From NCBI RefSeq assembly GCF_017742245.1, contig NZ_JAGHKO010000011.1, forward strand, positions 62,001 to 126,000: a stretch of DNA of 64,000 nt. Direction: 5' to 3'. A program made the translations under genes and the position numbers. The DNA is from Niastella soli (GTDB taxonomy: Bacteria > Bacteroidota > Bacteroidia > Chitinophagales > Chitinophagaceae). The stretch's first letter is position 1. Every line of letters begins with the position of its first letter. Below the pieces are notes generated by a model. It ran no database searches. It was not told the DNA's origin and was given only the letters and a program-made list of their open reading frames with translations. This document shows, in pieces, positions 61,127 to 64,000 of the stretch.

Positions 61127-61729
61127 ATGGAAGACGATAAGCATAAAGACAATCCTAAAACGGGTGATCTGGAAGATGACAAGGTCACTGATGTCCAAAA
61201 GAAGATCGAGGAAAAGATAGCAGAAGATGAATCATTGGGCGGAGAAGCCATCTCCAGTGAGTTGTCAAAGGACAGGACACATATGTCCGAGCACCGCACC
61301 AGGATGTCGGAACACCGTACCGGGTTATCTGAACACCGTACTGAGCTCTCAGAACATCGTACGGAGTTATCAGATAGAAGAACTGATCTGTCTTTTGAAA
61401 GGACCGCCCTCTCTTATGAGCGCACGCTCATGTCGTGGATAAGGACCGCTATCTCATTGATCTCATTTGGGTTTACTATCTATAAGTTTTTTGAAGAAGT
61501 ATATAAAGGGGATGAGCATCCGCGGCTGCTGTCACCGAGAAAAGTGGGAATGATCATGATCCTGTTTGGGTTTATCGGTTTGTTGTTTGCCCAGTTCCAA
61601 CACCACATCGCCTATAAAAGATTAAAGGAAGAGTATCCGCAGATCCAGCGATCGCTTTCATCGGTATTAGGTATTTTGATCCTTATGTTTGGGCTTATCT
61701 TATTTCTTGCTGCTGCTTTCAGACAATAA
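61127..61729 (+). CDS. DUF202 membrane protein with nine-step RT heptad array
   Basis: This 200-residue protein has an acidic N-terminus (1-45), then RT pairs at residues 50, 57, 64, 71, 78, 85, 92, 99 and 106, each within a heptad like SEHRTEL. The last copies merge into the DUF202 motif FERTALSYERTLMSWIRTAI. The DUF202 part has about three hydrophobic segments (ISLISFGFTIYKFF, VGMIMILFGFIGLLFAQF, VLGILILMFGLILFLAAAF). The repeats look like an expansion of the DUF202 entry motif and would form one long amphipathic coil. It is the last gene of the sulfatase operon; function unknown. Confidence 0.9.
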   Translation: MEDDKHKDNPKTGDLEDDKVTDVQKKIEEKIAEDESLGGEAISSELSKDRTHMSEHRTRMSEHRTGLSEHRTELSEHRTELSDRRTDLSFERTALSYERTLMSWIRTAISLISFGFTIYKFFEEVYKGDEHPRLLSPRKVGMIMILFGFIGLLFAQFQHHIAYKRLKEEYPQIQRSLSSVLGILILMFGLILFLAAAFRQ

Positions 61730-61735
61730 ATAAAA

Positions 61736-61772
61736 ACAAAAAGGTGCACCCATTACAGGTACACCAATTTTT
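61736..61772 (+). terminator. Terminator of the sulfatase operon
   Basis: GGTGCACC and GGTACACC form an 8-bp stem with one mismatch around a 7-base loop, preceded by an A run and followed by AATTTTT, just after the DUF202 stop. Confidence 0.65.
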
Positions 61773-61826
61773 CAAGGAAAGGCGAAGGTTAATTAAAGGG
61801 ACCGGTTTTTCATCAGGATTTTACAT

Positions 61827-62207
61827 TTAATAATATCGGGTAGGTTTCATTTTGCCGTCAAATTGTAAAACATAATACAACCTGTCTTTGCCAGCGACAC
61901 AGGTAGTGAATGATTCCACCCAACCATGAACAGTGGAATCATCTACCTGGTGCTTTTCTGTCAAAAAGCCATTTGAAAGGGTATGAGACAGATCTATAAA
62001 AAGGCCATCTTCCCTGCCAGGAAAATGGTACACGTGAATACATGACCTTTCAGTATTGGCAGCAGGTGATAGTTGATCATGATGGGCTAACGTTCCCAGA
62101 AAAACATTGACCATACTGGCAGGTTCCTGTTGTCCGAAACATGAAGGATACAGGCAGACAATAAAACTCAATGAAAAGCAAAAAGACCGGGTAATCAACC
62201 GCATCAT
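61827..62207 (-). pseudogene. GH92 alpha-mannosidase N-terminal fragment with internal deletion
   Basis: The 126-codon frame has a signal peptide (to about residue 25), then QEPASMVNVFLGT, equivalent to the start of family 92 glycosidases. It jumps to LSPAANTERSCIHVYHFPGR, LFIDLSHTL and QVDDSTVHGW, which correspond to a region normally about 120-150 residues later. It ends soon after (YYVLQFDGKMKPTRYY), so the catalytic (alpha/alpha)6 domain is absent. Intact GH92 enzymes have about 750 residues. The gene seems to have lost an internal part and its whole 3' portion while staying in frame. A real small secreted protein cannot be excluded. Confidence 0.6.
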
Positions 62208-62240
62208 GATAACTAATAGGAAATGGTTCTTGAGGGACGT

Positions 62241-63530
62241 TTAAGGTAATTTATTAAGGTCTATCGCCGGCGCTACTTGTTTGGCCGGTCTTTCAAATAA
62301 TGTTTTATAGGTGGTATACTTATTGAAAAAGCCACAGTTCTTCAAAAAGAACTGCCCTTTTTCAGTACCACCGGTATAGTCCATGCGATAACCTATTCTG
62401 GCGGTATTGTCGTAGGTAAAGCTGGCTTTGTTCAGCTCTATCCATTTACCATTGTTATCGCAGATCCATTGGTTGCCGTATAATACCTTGCGTGCTTTAT
62501 CGCCCTGGTTTGGATTGAAGTTTTCCAAAAAGGAATGAAAGCGTTTCAGGTAGGTATTGGTTTTGGGCCGTTTAAAGGAGGCCATCAAAAGCCACTCATT
62601 TTTTTCGGGCGAAAAAAAGTAGGCGGTATAGATAGTATTGTTCTGGCCATCAGGTTCGCCCTTCAACAGGAATTTATAGGTGGTGCCTGCTTTCCAGTTA
62701 TAAGGCATAAAACTTTGACCGCCCGAACCTTCGTTGCCAAAATCCTGTGCATTTACTTCTGCCCCTTTTTTCAGCAGCACAATGCGCTCATCGGCAGGAA
62801 TATTCTTTGGGTCATTGGTGGTAAACGGGCTCCATACCGAGAACAATATTCTGCGTTCGGTCTCAGAATTCACCTGCATCCCAAAATATCCCTGGCCAAA
62901 ACCACAGGCCATGGCGTAAGTGCCTATTACATCCTCGCCCTTTGGAAAAGTTACTTCGTTGTAAAACCATTGTGCTTTTACACTGTCGGCAAAGGCATAG
63001 TTTAAATGAACGGAAGGTCCTCTGCGACCCCAGTAAAAGAACTTGCCTTCGTTGTTTTTAGTATATACAGTTTCTGCATTTATTACAGTGCCGCTGATTG
63101 CGTAATCACTAACATCGGCAAAATGCTCGCCTGATTTGGTAAGGCCTTGCAAGGTAATTTTTATATAACCGGTGTCTTTCAATTTCCATTCGCCTGCTTC
63201 ATACAACTGGAAATTGTGACCTTTTATCATTACTATTTTAAGCTCTCCGTTGATGCCGATCTGTAATTTACTTTCGTTGTCTGTTCTTGCCTTTATCGCA
63301 AGCTTTAACACACCGGATTTATTGATGCGTAGGTAGGTGTTGAATTGTGTTTCTTTGCTCACCCAGTTTTCAATGCCGGCATTGGTGATCATGTTTGCAT
63401 TGCTGGGCGCGTTGACAGCCCAGGTGTTTCCACCCAATGGCAGAACGATCGCGGTATCTATACCATTCCCTGCCTTAACTGCAACGCAGAAAAGCAGGGA
63501 ACAGGTAAATAACAGGGCTGTATATTTCAT
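62241..63530 (-). CDS. DUF3472 (with DUF5077-like) secreted protein
   Basis: This 429-residue protein has a signal peptide (LLFTCSLLFCVAVKAG), an N-terminal DUF5077-like beta domain (about 25-150: GNTWAVNAPSNANMI; TYLRINKSGVLKLAIKA) and a DUF3472 domain (about 165-410) with QWFYNEVTFPKG, YAMACGFGQGYFGMQVNSET and RRILFSVWSPF. The two domains often sit together in carbohydrate-utilisation genes of Bacteroidota; the fold is probably carbohydrate-binding, but activity is unknown. Its start overlaps the stop of the GH2 gene by 4 bases (ATGA). Confidence 0.88.
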   Translation of the reverse strand: MKYTALLFTCSLLFCVAVKAGNGIDTAIVLPLGGNTWAVNAPSNANMITNAGIENWVSKETQFNTYLRINKSGVLKLAIKARTDNESKLQIGINGELKIVMIKGHNFQLYEAGEWKLKDTGYIKITLQGLTKSGEHFADVSDYAISGTVINAETVYTKNNEGKFFYWGRRGPSVHLNYAFADSVKAQWFYNEVTFPKGEDVIGTYAMACGFGQGYFGMQVNSETERRILFSVWSPFTTNDPKNIPADERIVLLKKGAEVNAQDFGNEGSGGQSFMPYNWKAGTTYKFLLKGEPDGQNNTIYTAYFFSPEKNEWLLMASFKRPKTNTYLKRFHSFLENFNPNQGDKARKVLYGNQWICDNNGKWIELNKASFTYDNTARIGYRMDYTGGTEKGQFFLKNCGFFNKYTTYKTLFERPAKQVAPAIDLNKLP

Positions 63531-64000
63531 GTAGTTCTTGCTGATTTGTGGTTTACCTGATAGGTACGATCCAGTAACTTGAATGTAGCGCCGATGTCAT
63601 TATCAGCAGGCGCCCTCCAAATGGCAGGTTGCGAACCCTGAGCCAATAACTGAATACCGTTAAGTACATAGCTATTAATGACCCCTTTAACATTGTCAAA
63701 GCTCAGGGCGAAACCTTTTCCGCTAATGGTAAAATTACCAGTGGTTTCTGTTGCCTGCAGTCTTCCGGGCCCAGCCGACCATTGACCGTGTACCGACCGG
63801 GTTGTGATATTGGATTTTTCACAAGCTACTTCATAATCTGCTTCCAGGAATGGTTCTGCGTTCTTTAGGGTGTATCTTATATTGACTAAATATTCTTTGC
63901 TTGCTTTTTGTTTTATAGCAATTGGTTCGAAAGGCGGTTTAAGCCGGGCGCTCATTTTGGAACGCCCGGTAAACTCATACGGATGATTGACATAAATGGG
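63527..64000 (-). CDS. GH2 beta-galactosidase C-terminal part, truncated (partial)
   Basis: The frame is open from the window edge (64000) for 157 codons. It shows PIYVNHPYEFTGRS, then an immunoglobulin-like strand region and the start of the beta-galactosidase small-chain domain (GKGFALSFDNVKGVINSYVL; PAIWRAPADNDIG). In LacZ-type enzymes about 200 further residues follow WRAPxDND; here the sequence leaves the family right after DNDIG and ends with a short unrelated tail (QVNHKSARTT). The gene is therefore truncated or frameshifted within the small-chain domain. The catalytic domain lies outside the window. It is followed directly by the DUF3472 gene. Confidence 0.75.
   Translation of the reverse strand, partial: PIYVNHPYEFTGRSKMSARLKPPFEPIAIKQKASKEYLVNIRYTLKNAEPFLEADYEVACEKSNITTRSVHGQWSAGPGRLQATETTGNFTISGKGFALSFDNVKGVINSYVLNGIQLLAQGSQPAIWRAPADNDIGATFKLLDRTYQVNHKSARTT

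Overview
The window reads as a chromosomal segment of a Bacteroidota bacterium, most likely a Chitinophagaceae-like soil or plant-associated glycan degrader (inference from gene families). The signs are two SusC/SusD pairs, hybrid two-component regulators of the HTCS type, a FecI/FecR-type sigma/anti-sigma pair, type IX secretion sorting domains, LytTR signalling, start-stop overlaps of the ATGA type, and intergenic short tandem repeats.

Layout. 1-153 is the end of a T9SS type B cargo protein. 356-9127 is a glycan-uptake locus: a split HTCS (receiver/AraC protein plus propeller histidine kinase) divergent from susC and susD. 9489-16061 is a compact, visibly A+T-richer five-gene island: TIR protein, SIR2-like/TIR protein, membrane-anchored nSTAND1-type NTPase, exported protein, and a detached T9SS sorting domain. 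It lies between strong hairpins and is the best candidate for an undescribed system. 16142-18778 is an orphan multi-PAS kinase. 19093-25949 is a sigma/anti-sigma/susC/susD operon, followed by a repeat patch, a Gfo/Idh/MocA oxidoreductase and an FMO-like flavoprotein. 29207-32787 is an ABC-2 exporter divergent from a LytS/LytTR-type pair. 32912-41025 is a carbohydrate locus: fused HTCS, GH43, GH35 and a convergent GH16. 41262-43741 holds a cytoplasmic-looking peptidoglycan amidase and small unknown proteins. 43787-52049 mixes regulators, a DUF3179 protein, a flavohaemoprotein, a catalytically altered LpxA-like protein and a DJ-1/PfpI protein. 52349-54663 holds an ECF sigma factor, a DUF481 protein and an IS3 orfA-like protein. 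54705-61729 is a sulfatase operon: two arylsulfatases without signal peptides, their formylglycine-generating enzyme, a truncated DUF1254 gene, DUF1622, a pentapeptide-repeat membrane protein and a DUF202 protein with a striking heptad array. 61827-64000 is a decaying glycosidase cluster: GH92 fragment, DUF3472 protein and truncated GH2.

How it works together. Three loci sense and import or cut glycans, two of them with 21-bp-spaced direct repeats that could be HTCS operators. The TIR/SIR2/STAND island would link an intracellular NTPase switch and NAD-type effector folds to the envelope. The sulfatase operon makes its own activating enzyme and carries membrane proteins of unknown role. No tRNA, rRNA or CRISPR array was seen. 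All product calls rest on reading motifs by eye; no database search was run.
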